In this document: positions 11,771 to 22,476 of the stretch, in pieces
Layout of the letters: each line of letters opens with the position of its first letter
How positions within the stretch are numbered: the stretch's first letter is position 1
Assembly (NCBI RefSeq): GCF_002234675.1
Contig: NC_019859.2
Location: forward strand, 12,601,483 to 12,665,482
Length of the DNA stretch: 64,000 bases
Direction of reading: 5' to 3'
Source of the DNA: Oryzias latipes
Taxonomy: Eukaryota; Chordata; Actinopteri; Beloniformes; Adrianichthyidae
Made by a program: the position numbers and the translations under genes
The notes under the pieces: generated by a model
Seen by the model: only the letters and a program-made list of their open reading frames with translations
What the model was told of the DNA's origin: nothing
The model's database searches: none

Positions 11771-13811
11771 TTTTCATTTTCATGGACAATTATGCTTTAG
11801 AAGGTACAAACGAGCCTTTACTTTCACCAACACCACCTGGTTTTGCTGAATGAAACAGTGAAGTCAATGAAAAAGGAAGAAAATAAGTACAGTATGGGAA
11901 TTTAAGGAGTGAAAAGATAATCTGTCACAACAAAAGAGAACTTTGCAGCATGCATCTCCCACAATATTATTTAAGTCAGCTCACAAATAGGACACATATA
12001 ACCAAGGAGTAGAAGAGCAATGTATGACCAAACCTTTTGTAGAGAGGGCCAGATTTGGTGAGGCAAAAATGAGTGAGGGCCAACTATTTGTTCTGCATCC
12101 TTTCAACCCTTATAATGACCTTAAATGCAAAGGAACTATGTAATTTTATTTAGTTGCACTTTTTTGACACTTATTTCTTCACACATATAGAACACATTTA
12201 AATACATTTGATCAAAATTACTGCAAATTTTCAAATTTAAAGACCAGAAACATGATGCAGAAAAAATGTCTGTTTAGAAAAAAAACTTCTGTCAACATTA
12301 AATCTGGGCTAATGTGAAATGTTGCATAAATGTTACTATTAAATGCTCACAGTAAACATTTAAATCATGTAAACAGGAAAAAGAACACAAAGGTATATTA
12401 TTCCTTCGCACTGAGCTGAGCTCACTCACTCTGCCTTCCTTACCTTGTATTTGGACCTGATCTTCTGTCTTCTGACCCTGACTCTGTTAACTTGCCGCCT
12501 GCCCCAACTCTCACCTGGATCTTGACTACCCTGTCTCTCCTCTGATGATCTCATGCCTGTCATTGACCCCTGTCTGCCTGACCCTGATTTTGCGTTGTGG
12601 ACTTTTAGCTGAGCTGACAAACCTGCTGCCTTTGGACCCAGCCATTTGCCTGTTCTTGTGACAGGCATATTATTGATTTTATGACAGTAGCCCACAGGCC
12701 AGTGGGCATTAGGGCTGGACTTTGGACAGCCTGGCTTAGATCATCTACTGGGTTTTGTACTGTAATTGGCAAAATAGTCTTTTGTTGCGACAAATCAGGT
12801 TGGATTTCTGGGTATCAATGATTCAGTATATGGCTCCGATTAAGATTTCTTTTTTTTTTTCATTTCCTATTTCTTTTGCTTGGGCTGGTCAAATAGGGTT
12901 TGACAAAACCAACACTTTAAACTTAAGAAAGAAAGATATTTAATTTAAAGAAAAACGTATCATTTTTTTTCTTTAAAAAAAAAAAGGAGACTTTAGACTA
13001 TGCCTTATAGGAAAAAATTATGGAGTCAGATTTTGTCACGCATCCTCCCCCTTACATGTGCAGAAAGCGCTAACGGCAAATGTTTACATGGTGCAGATCA
13101 GTGTCATGAAATTTTGGAAAGTTTTTCTTTCTTATCTTCTACTTCCCTTTTTATCGCATGCACGTTGACAGTCCAAATGTATCACATGGGGGCACCTGCA
13201 CATTCCCAATTGTCTGTTTGTCTGTTGCATTCATCTCTGTTATCATGAGGAGCTTTGATGGGTTCATCAGAACATGCATCTGCACCTCTATTTTTAACTC
13301 ACATAGTCTCCAGTTTGTCTCAGTTTCTGATTCATTGATGCTATTTCGCCGATTCACCACTTTCCTCCAGCTCAACCAGAAAAGAATGATGTCGGTAGAT
13401 TACATTCAACACCTTAGTGGTTTTATTACTTAGTAGGGGGTATTTTTCTTCCAGGCAAAATTCTTAATCTCATCTCTTGAGTTCTTTTTTCTATCTTTAT
13501 TTATGAAAACATGATATTTCTCCAAATTGTTTGTCATTGAGACAATTTAACTTTTTTTTAAGTTATTGTATTTCGTCTTATCCCACAAAACAATCTCTAG
13601 AGAGCTGTAATTTTAACAAAATTCTTAAATATTTTTAAACATATTTTAGAGAACAGAATTCTGCTTATGTTATTGTATAAGATTGGTCCATTCACATTAA
13701 TTACAGTAAAATACTTGGTTTAGTCTAATTGTATTGTAAGGAAAAAAGAATATCAGTGACAGGAGAAAAAAACATCGGCACTACTCAAAACACATTTTAC
13801 TTTGGATCAAA
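11771..13811. other. Intergenic, repeat-like, no gene
   Basis: AT-rich sequence. A pyrimidine-rich block (about 12410-12760) and a GGGCCAGATTTGG motif near 12047 look like decayed interspersed repeats, but I cannot assign them. No gene was seen. Confidence 0.35.
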
Positions 13812-13828
13812 TTTATTGTCATTTTATT
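13812..13828 (-). terminator. CXCL8 polyadenylation signals
   Basis: AATAAA on the minus strand at 13828-13823 and 13817-13812, about 270 bases after the stop codon. Confidence 0.6.
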
Positions 13829-14094
13829 TCATTCATAAATTCATACATCAAATATTTATGTCATAAATAGAAGCAGTGCAAAAATAAATAACTTATATCT
13901 TAAGTGAAAACGGGGCAAAGTCTCATAAAAACAACTGTACAAATTCATACAAATACAAAGACAAGAAGAGAATAAAAATCCATGTTTGATACAAACAAAT
14001 TGTGTTCACACTGTTGTCATTTTCAACAAATGAACAAGACGATGAGTTATTATATTAAGGTTTAACGATGTAAGATGCTTTTCGGTGCATGTCT

Positions 14095-14691
14095 TTAGTT
14101 CTTTCTCCTGAAAACCAAAGAAACAGGAAAGAAATTGTTATTCTAAGTTGCAAGGTTTGTTCATCTTTTCTTTAAACAATATTTAACACAAAGATGTCTT
14201 ATTTGATTCATACCTTGACAAGATCTTCTGAATGACTTTCTTTACCCAGGGAGCCTCTGGGTCCAGGCAAACCTCCTGGCCTGTCTTCAGAGTGGCACTG
14301 CAACAAAAAAACATCAGAAGCATGAGAACCTCCTGCCAAAGATTGTTTTTTGAGCACCATAAAAAAAAAAAACTTGCGACAACAAGGCTAAGGTGAAGGT
14401 TTTGGGACTTACATGATCTCTGTTTCTTCACAGTGAGAGTTGGGAGCAATCATCTCAATCTTCTGAATGTGGCGGCCGATGCGTTTGCTCTCTGTCTGAA
14501 TGCAGCGGCAATGCAGCTCCACTCCCAAACTTCTCAGACTCATGGCTGCAGAGAAACAGAAGTGTTAAAAAGTTCCAACTTTGCACACAGGAGCAAAAAA
14601 AGTTACAGCGCTGCCTCAGAAACTTACCTTCAGCAATGGCAATAAATCCCAAGAAGACAACAGATAAGATGATAACTTTGTTGGTCGTCAT
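14095..14691 (-). CDS. cxcl8: CXC chemokine CXCL8 (interleukin-8)
   Basis: Four exons: 14691-14628, 14545-14413, 14297-14214 and 14107-14095, giving 97 residues, the usual CXCL8 length and the classic 4-exon CXC layout. The protein is a secreted chemoattractant for neutrophils acting through CXCR1/2. A signal peptide ([20 protein letters not shown]) precedes [18 protein letters not shown], so the motif before CxC is ELH, not ELR. The other two cysteines lie in NSHCEETEI and [13 protein letters not shown], and the end is ILSRRKKN-like (SRRKN). All splice sites are GT-AG with phases 1, 2, 2. The 3' UTR holds three AUUUA motifs (plus-strand TAAAT at 13836, 13864 and 13885), consistent with unstable cytokine mRNA. 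Orthology to CXCL8 rests on the [18 protein letters not shown] pattern. Confidence 0.93.
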
Positions 14692-14870
14692 TTTGCTTTT
14701 TAAAGCTCTATAGAAACTAAACAAACAAGTTTAAGCAAGCTGTTGCCTTAAGTCCTGTCCGAGGCAAAGCAAAGTTATATTCTTTTAGTGTTATTCTCTT
14801 TCCTCTGCTCTTGAAGGTTCTGCTGCTTTCTCTGATTGCTGTTTGAATCCAGCGCTTGCAGACCCCTCTG

Positions 14871-14956
14871 CTTTTATACCTCAGTGAAGTGAGTCACTTC
14901 CCTATCTCCAGTAGGAGTTTCGCAATATCGGAGTTCCTGCTCAGTGGGAAATTTTC
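14871..14956 (-). promoter_or_regulatory. CXCL8 promoter: TATA, AP-1, C/EBP, kappaB-like
   Basis: Reading away from the gene on its upstream side: TATAAAAG (14878-14871), a consensus AP-1 site TGA[C/G]TCA (14890-14896), a C/EBP match TTTCGCAAT (14918-14926), and GGGAAATTTTC (14946-14956), a partial NF-kappaB match. The same factor set drives mammalian IL8, though in a different order. The TATA box places transcription start near 14845. Confidence 0.7.
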
Positions 14957-16762
14957 TCTGTTGTTGATGCCAGCCCATTGTAATAACTTTGGATTAGCAA
15001 AAGTAGTCACATGACTAAAACTGACAGTCCCACAAGGGTCAATGGAGGAAATAAAATCAGTGGAGCTAAAACCTGATTTATATTAAAGGAGTCATATAAT
15101 GTGTTTCCTTGTACATGTTAAGAATTCTGACAAAAGACTATGGCATGAAACTGGTTAACCAATAACTGACTCACAAATGTAATAAAAGGACAGTAAGATG
15201 CAATGCATGAGCCGTTAATTAATCAACATCCTGTAACATTTTGACTCTGTCATAAATATAAAATAAACGTACTTCCTTAATGCTTGTGTGTTATTCCCAC
15301 TGATTTCTTCTTATTTTTTGAGTGCCTACATTTTTAAGTGAAAGCTATTTAATTGATCAAATGTAAAACAAATCTATGACTAATATGTCATTGACTAATA
15401 AATACTAATGTTTTCATGTTTTTATTTTTTATTTAGCATATATTCTAACCTAAATCAATTGTTAAATAATTTAACAAACATCATTGTACGGGGAAAAAGC
15501 GCACAACTGGACTAGATTTATCTATTTTTTTTATCATTGCGGACCTTTCAGTTCTTTGAAAAGCCTTCTCAATTCTGAAAACCTTTTAGGGAAGTAAAAA
15601 TTATACATTTCTGTTATCCGTATTGTGCTGGTCACATGCATTTTCACTTGTTTAAACACATGAATTGGTTTTAACTGAAGCAAAAACTAAAATCCAAAAC
15701 TTTTCACAGGTGATCAACACGTGTTGTGTGGTGACACCCTTCCTGTTTTTCACTTTCACATGTTGAAAGCCTAGCCAACCAAAAAAAAGAATATTTGTTT
15801 ATGATTTTTGGATAATTTTACCCATTGTACTTTGGCTTATACAACAAACAGAAATAGCTTAAAGAGTGCCTCCTGTTACCTGCACAAAATGGATATTTAA
15901 AAAAAAAAAGCCAAAGCAGGTAATTTGAATAAAATGACACTATAATGATGAATACATTTGTCACAACAAGACCTTTTTGTTTTTGGGGGATGTTGCTCAA
16001 CACGACTGGGATCTTTGTGAGTGCAACTGCAGTGACGTTGTAACAGCTCCAAGGCATATTCCCATGAAAAGTTTTTGGCATCTTGTCTGGTGTTGTCTTA
16101 ATGATTTCACACATGCCAGGAATGTCAGAACATGAGTGTGTTCACCGCAGAGCTCCAAAGATATAGATTTTCAAAAATGCATATTTGTATCCATTTCTCA
16201 AGTCTTCTTGCCTTGAGATTTGGGCTCCAGGAAATTTTCTAAGAAATCTTTAAACGCCTGATTCAAGGATCCCAAAAGCTAACCGTACCAATATATTCTT
16301 TTTACAAATATGTAATAGAAGGGAGTGTACAAAGTCCAAGCCATTACATACATATATTTATTTTTCATAAAATAAAATATCTCAAATATAATCTTTAAAA
16401 AAAAGTAAAATCCATGTATATTTTGTTAAATCTATTACCGGATTTACAAGTTACATTTGTTTTACAATCATTGTAACTGAAATAACTGCAAAAAAAGGTA
16501 GAGTTGCACAGTATTTTTTTTTACATGGTGTAGATCATGCATGAGTGTACTTTATCATTAGATAAAACAGATAGTGTAACGTATTATGAATTCTTATGAG
16601 CTTACTCAATTCCCTTGTCATGTAGGGTTAAGAAAATAATTTCCCTCTGCAGACAAACCCCTTCAGATACAAAGCACATAGGTCTGAGGCAATGATCCAG
16701 AGAGTGAAGTTACTTCCATTTTTATGGACTTCTTTTTTTAAATGTTTACAATTGAATCTGTT
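14957..16762. other. Intergenic between the chemokine genes
   Basis: AT-rich, low-complexity sequence. I found no ORF with homology and no named repeat. Confidence 0.4.
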
Positions 16763-16772
16763 CGTACAAAAG

Positions 16773-17588
16773 GGGCCCAAGTCCACTTCTTTCTCTTTCG
16801 GCTTTTCCCATCAGGGGTCGCCACAGCGAATCATCCTTTTCCACCTCACTCTATCATGGACATCTTCTACCCTAACATTAGCCAACTTCATGTCCTCTGT
16901 TAAGACATCCATGTATCTCCTCTTTGGCCGTCCTCTTGCCCTCCTGCCAGGCAGCTCCATCTCCAACATCCTTCTACCAATATATCCACTATCCCTCCTC
17001 TGAACATGTCCAAACCATCTCAGTCTGGCTTCTCTGACTTTGTCGCTGACATAGGCAACATGAGCCGTCCCTCTGATGTACTCGTTCCTTATCCTGTCTA
17101 ACCTGGTCACTCCTAAGGAGAACCTCAACATCTTCATCTCCGCTACCTCCATCAGCCTCAGTCCACAATTTTTCAAAATAGAGATATTATATGTTCTATG
17201 GTCTTCAAGGGAAAGGCTATCTGATTATGTGCAAAAAAGTCCCAAGTCTATTGTAATTTATTGACTATGCTTGACATTTAAAATGCATTAAGTGCAGAAT
17301 TCCTGGACTTGGGCCTCTCTTGCATGGGTTTTGCTTTATCCCATAGATGGCAGCACTAGTTATCCAATATGGCAGCGCCCCTGTTTAATTCAAGAAGGGC
17401 CCAAGTCCAGAGACTTTAGTTTACTAGTCCTCTGAAATTATAAAAGTGAGGTGCTTCATATTATAGCATTTGTAAGCTATGAACTGGTGCTAAATCTGGG
17501 TAAAGTATTAATAATTTGGTGTAGCCTCCCTTTAAGCTATGCAATTAAAAATCATTCGCTGGAAAAACAAACCTCTTGGACTTGGGCC
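16773..17588. repeat. Nested inverted repeats with core GGGCCCAAGTCCA
   Basis: The core occurs forward at 16773-16785, degenerate forward at about 17239-17250, reversed at 17304-17315, forward at 17397-17409 and reversed at 17577-17588. The last pair bounds a unit of about 190 bp. The outer ends also match beyond the core (CAAAAGGGGCCC and its complement GGGCCTCTTTTG). This fits small TIR DNA transposons inserted near or within one another, the outer one later hit by a LINE. Confidence 0.6.
16784..17176 (-). mobile_element. RTE-type LINE 3' fragment
   Basis: The minus-strand ORF includes EVAEMKMLRFSLGVTRLDRI, RWFGHVQRRD, GRRARGRPKRRYMD and a terminal GDP, the familiar C-terminus of RTE/RTE-X retrotransposons. 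The 3' UTR begins with the GCGACCCCTGATGGGA-type sequence at 16784-16815. The 5' end is truncated. It sits inside the GGGCCCAAGTCCA inverted-repeat unit. Confidence 0.8.
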
Positions 17589-18353
17589 TCTTTTGAACTA
17601 ACCGATTCAATTCCTCAAAGGGTAGAAGGGGAGCTTCCGTTCATCCAAAAAGATTTACATGACTGGAGCGTGAGATATTGCTTGGAGGAATGCAGACAGT
17701 TGTTGAAAATTCCTGGAAAAGTCAAGGAGTTCAGTGACTTATTGACGGCAGGAGATAAGAAGACAAGAAAAGGGCTCAAACGGACTGCCAGACAACCCAC
17801 CCACTACACATATACATTCACAGGAAAAATAAAACGTCAAATGAGGTTATCTGTTCCGAGATAGGTGGCCTTGCAGGTTAAATTCCACAATGGTGTCTTG
17901 CTTTTAACATGTCTCAACAAGCTGTGGTGTCAGAAATGTTATTATAAAATAATTGTTGGGAATAACATTCAAATTATCCCACAGCTAAGTGCTTTAAGAG
18001 AGTTATAATTTAGCTCCAATTAATTTATATTTGAGCTAAAACAAAATACCTTTTGGTGTTGAAAAAGTACCATTTTAATATATATGGACAAAAATACATT
18101 TTACAAAGTCACTGAGTGGTACCAGATATATAAGTAAGAAATGGTAAATTGCTTGCAGTTGATTGGCTCCAGATTTTGTTATTATGTTCTCTGTTGGTTT
18201 ACTCATTTGAAACTAAATCAAATGGGAGATTTCTCTCTGTCAAGTTTCATCAGTTACAACATCCAAAATAATTCTGTGTTTAAAACAAAATACAAAGGAA
18301 AGGGGAAAAAAGTAGGTTCTCTTCAATTAAATATCATGCAAGCTCATTTCCAA

Positions 18354-18452
18354 GGAATTTCCTCGAGCTAATTGAAAATTGACAACATTTCTCAGTGAAA
18401 AAGTCATTTTATGAGCTCCCTTCTTTCAAAAGAATGAAGGAGGGATTTATAC
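18354..18452 (+). promoter_or_regulatory. Upstream region of the second chemokine: kappaB site and TATA-like box
   Basis: GGAATTTCCT at 18354-18363 is, from memory, the same 10-mer as the kappaB element of the human IL8 promoter. About 85 bp downstream lies a TATA-like TTTATAC (18446-18452), and the ATG follows at 18587. The start site is inferred near 18480. Confidence 0.6.
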
Positions 18453-18586
18453 GCGCATAAGAAGTGTTTGCAGAGCAGACTTGCCCAACAGTTTACTGCT
18501 GCAGAGAAAACAGTTGAGGTTTGCAGAAACGAAATAAATTTGGCTCCACATTTTTAAACCAGCAATCTTTTTTTCTGAAGCCGAAA

Positions 18587-19440
18587 ATGTTTCCCACCGT
18601 TTTTGTGACACTTTTGGTTGTCCTAAAACTACAGGAAGGTGAGTGTTTACACAGTGCATCCTTACAATTTCAACAGAATATCTTTACATGCATCCAAGTG
18701 TTAAATGACCGTTGTTGCAGGCACAGGTGTTGGGGTTCAAGGAATAAATCTGCGATGCCAATGCATCACAAAAGAGAAAACACCAATAGGGCGCCTCATA
18801 GGAGCGGTGGAAGTGAACCCTGCAAGCTCCCACTGCAAGGAAGTTGAAATCATGTAAGTCCAAATAATTAGTACATATAAAAGATTTAAGGATGTCTTTC
18901 TCAATTTGTATACTAAACAAGACTTTTCATAAGCTCACAAGGACTCAGACTTTCTTTCATGCCTTGATCCTGCAGTGCAACTTTTGCAAAGAACGGAAAG
19001 AAGATTTGCCTGGACCCTGAAGCCCCATGGGTCAAAAAAGTGGTGAATGCAATGAGGAAACTTCCTGGGTAAGTATATATGTAAACAGAGTGTAAATAGA
19101 TATGATCATGAGCCACGTTTCTGAGAAACAACACTGGATTCTTCATAATTAGAACAAGCAGTAAACCTTGCTTTAAAAAAGACTTAGCAATACTTGGAAA
19201 GTTTATTAAATTAATGTAACTAGAATATTTATAGTTATGCAAGAGTCCTTCAGTGCAGTGTGTGTGTATGTGTTTTACATACTTCATCTAGAATGTATTC
19301 AAAAATGATTTTTTTTTATTGCATAAATGTAATTTATAATAAATAAAAAAGTTCATTTTATGTTAGCAAATAAGTTTTCTTTTCTTTTATTCTAAAAAAA
19401 ATCCCATCTAATTTCCTTTTTCTCTAGGTGGACACCTTGA
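18587..19440 (+). CDS. CXC chemokine, CXCL8-like
   Basis: Four exons: 18587-18638, 18721-18853, 18976-19068 and 19428-19440, giving 96 residues, with GT-AG sites and the same phases as the neighbouring CXCL8. Exon 2 is 133 bp in both genes. A hydrophobic leader (MFPTVFVTLLVVLKL) precedes GINLRCQCITKEKTPIGRLI, so the motif before CxC is NLR. The other cysteines lie in SSHCKEVEI and [13 protein letters not shown], and the tail is MRKLPGWTP. It should be a secreted leukocyte chemoattractant. It is divergent from cxcl8, about 3.9 kb apart, and probably arose by local inverted duplication. It could be a CXCL8 lineage 2/3 or CXCL18/19-type gene; I cannot separate these without a tree. Confidence 0.88.
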
Positions 19441-19785
19441 AGAGCCGACCTCTGCTTACTTTTCAACATGGAAAAGAAAAACAATTAGAATCTTGGACTA
19501 CAATACGGTTCCTTTTTTTAGAAACACACATGCGGAAGCTTTGGCTTCCAAGAAAACAGTATGGGTGAAGAGAAGTGACATAAAGTCATAATTGTTTTTT
19601 CACAAGAAGATACCAGATAAAGTTAGCAGGAATAGGCTGATGCTTTTGTTTTGATCACAAAGAAGGACATAAATATCTAAATGACTTAAAAATGTTTTGT
19701 TTATAAATTTTTTGTCTTTAATTCACCCTGACTTGAGAGCAGCTGAAAAAAATTCCAATGTACCTGTTTTACATGTACAAATGGT

Positions 19786-19791
19786 AATAAA
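19786..19791 (+). terminator. Polyadenylation signal of the CXCL8-like gene
   Basis: AATAAA about 345 bases after the stop codon, followed by a T-rich region. Confidence 0.6.
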
Positions 19792-19799
19792 TCTCTTAT

Positions 19800-21297
19800 C
19801 CTTATCCTCCTCTCACTTTTTTCTCCCTTCCAAAACAAGTTTTATTTAGTCATGGTTATATCTTTGCATCTGTTTAGGTTATTTCTTCATATAATCTAAG
19901 TATGAGCTTTTTAATTTTTATTTTCACTTCATACAATAAAACTACAAAACATTTTTTTCTTCAAACAGCATATTGTTCTGCAAAGTGATCTGTCAACCCT
20001 TTTATTAACTGCTAACTTTTGCATGTGAACCATTTGAGTCCTCATTCATTGCTCTTTCACTCGGGTCCTTTTGCGGGTCTGAACCTGCAGGGATATGAAA
20101 TTGAAAGGTGGTTTTACTTTTAAGAAGCTTAGCATGTCCAACAGAATCCTTCACTTTCCCACTTTTGCATGACGAGTTTTGCAGAAGTGGGAATGTTTAG
20201 TGTGTTATTTCCCCTTTTTATAAAGACAGATGAATTAACTGAAAAGCACAAAATGCAATTTTGAAAACTAACGTTTTACTTCAGATTTTGCACTATGTTT
20301 CATAAAAGCAGTTTAGTCGAACTGGCTGCAGAGGGACATCGCCATCTGTTGGTCAAAGTATAAATAAGTGTAATGTAAATGTAAATCATCAGAGTTATCC
20401 ACCTATGTGGCTCCACCGGAGCATTTAAAAATGACACTGTGTAATTTCCTTCAAACTACACAGATATTAAGCTAATTTTCTTTGCATCACTGAAGTGAAA
20501 TGCTTCCCGCCTCACAGCACAGTCAAGTTAGATATATGTTGAAAGCCAAAAACATTTTAAGTATTAACGTTCTTGTGGATAAAGCTCATTGGCCATTTCT
20601 GCCATTTTCAGAAGGACATTTATAAAATTCCACCAGTACATAAGTATTTTTTATAAATGCCTCTGGAAAAATATTCACTTTGTTAATTATGTCTTGTAGT
20701 TTTCTTGAAGGCTTTGCCATGCGCCAAAGCCTTCTTTGTATTCCATTACATTTTTTTAATGTTTTCCATATTAGTTTAGTTTAGTTTAGTTTTCCACAAT
20801 GTGTCACAAACAACAAAATCACCTCACATATTGGAATGGCCAGATCAGTCTTTTCTGATCCTTAACAATATATCCATAAGTATAAACATCTGTCTGTCTG
20901 ACAGGGAAATCTAGTTTATCTATGTTTTTTATTATTATCATTAAATTTTGAGATACTCAACTAAAGTTGGAAAGATAAAACTTTTAAAAAGTACATTTAT
21001 GAAATAGTTATTCTCTTTACTATATGTCTCACTAATCTAATCCATATTTGTTTTAAAGCAATTTAACACTATAAGGAATGCTGTGCAGATAAACAAAAAT
21101 AAAAAAGAGCACATAAACATTAAAAAAAATGTAAAAGTAAATATTAATTAAAATGGGGCTCTAGAAGGCAACGCATAACTAAAACAATTAAAAGAAATAA
21201 ATAAAATAAATTATAATTTACCATAAATAAATAAAACTTTAATAATTACCACTTATTGCTAAAGGGTCAAGAAAAACAGATTTATTCTAGCTCTTGC
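19800..21297. other. Intergenic, no gene seen
   Basis: AT-rich sequence with a short TTTAG-repeat stretch near 20772-20795. No homologous ORF was recognised. Confidence 0.4.
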
Positions 21298-21878
21298 TTT
21301 AAGTCAGACTCAGATCATCTTTTAGTCTATTGTAAAAGCATTCCAGGGGCTCTTTAATTATGATTATGCGTTTTTTAGTCAAAATCTAAAAAAAACTAAA
21401 CTGTGTCATTTTGTAGGACAGTTCCTTCAGAGCTGCAGCGGTTCATTTGTAATTTACCTCTGATTTGGAGTAGAGTAAGCCTGCCCTCACTTTCTGTCAT
21501 CCATCTGTTTACATGCTCTCCCGCTAGCTTATAGCCTCTCACAACCCCGACCTTGCAATGAAATGGCGAACAGTATTGGACCTATCCAGCCGTACAGTTC
21601 TCAGCCAGATTCCATCTTAGACGTGGGCAATAAAGACATAAATTGATAAACTTCACAATGGAGCTTGCGGCTTGCCGCAGTAGGTGCTACGTTACATCTA
21701 TTAGCTATTTCCAACTTCATTTTTTTTTGTCAGCTGCTGATTCACAACAATTTGAGTGAAGTACTAAGAAATGCAGTTTCAATCTAATTTTTTTTTTACA
21801 TATCTCATTCATGAGAAAATGCAACAAGAACATGTTTAAAACACCAACAAACATGATTTTTATTGGAGTGGGTCTTTA
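21298..21878. mobile_element. AAAGACCCACTCC-type MITE, near full length
   Basis: One end reads AAGTCAGACTCAGATCATCTTT and the other ATTGGAGTGGGTCTTTA. The interior shares long segments with the copies at 4.1, 25.1 and 54.0 kb. No ORF, so non-autonomous. Confidence 0.7.
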
Positions 21879-22059
21879 TGCTATATGATTGTAGCTGTTC
21901 AGAAATCAATAAAGTTCGTTTTTGTAATCTGAACCCTGAAAACTTGTGGTAACAAGGATCGAAATTAATTTTAAAAATAAAAAAACTGATGCTTAAAGGG
22001 CAAAACAAGCATCTTCTTACAGTGAGTCATGATGAGCTGACTGGTGTTCATCCAAGAAA

Positions 22060-22476
22060 ACCAGTGGGAGGATTTTGTACACGCCCACTTTTTGGGGAAG
22101 CGGAAGATGGGCATCTCTGTTTGCCGTAAACTGGTTCGCTTGGACGGTCGCAGCTCCGCCGCAGACATGTAACGCTGAGAGAAACCGCTATAAACATCGA
22201 GCCGACATGCATTAATGTGTCGGAGTAGCGACTGAAAGGTAGTGTTTCCATATTTCATGATGCTTAAGATTCGAAATAATTAGTCCTCTCCTGCTAGCAA
22301 ACAGGTGGTGACCGCTGCAAAGTTCACGTGAAACGCGAAATCGCTAAATAATAATATGGAACCCGTTATTATTTCTACAGTAAACGCAATGAATTATAGT
22401 TGTGACGAAGTGTTGTTGCTGCTTGTTTCCATCCAGGTGCCGTCACGGTGCTTCCCCAGCCGGCGGCTCTGCTGCC
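22060..22476 (+). other. Probable FBXO10 5' UTR and upstream region
   Basis: A CpG-containing stretch precedes the FBXO10 start. A likely splice acceptor (CCATCCAG, ending near 22436) lies 40 bp before the ATG. A possible noncoding exon with donor GACTGAAAG/GTAGTG ends near 22239. These assignments rest on splice motifs only. Confidence 0.35.

Noticed and set aside
17451-17864. 137-codon plus-strand ORF
   Set aside because: It runs through the inverted-repeat unit. The last part (LEECRQLLKIPGKVKEF) looks protein-like, but I recognise no family and see no promoter or splice partner.
22402-22476. Upstream in-frame ATG giving FBXO10 an extra N-terminus (MTKCCCC...)
   Set aside because: A probable splice acceptor lies between it and the Kozak-strong ATG at 22477, and the human protein starts at the latter.
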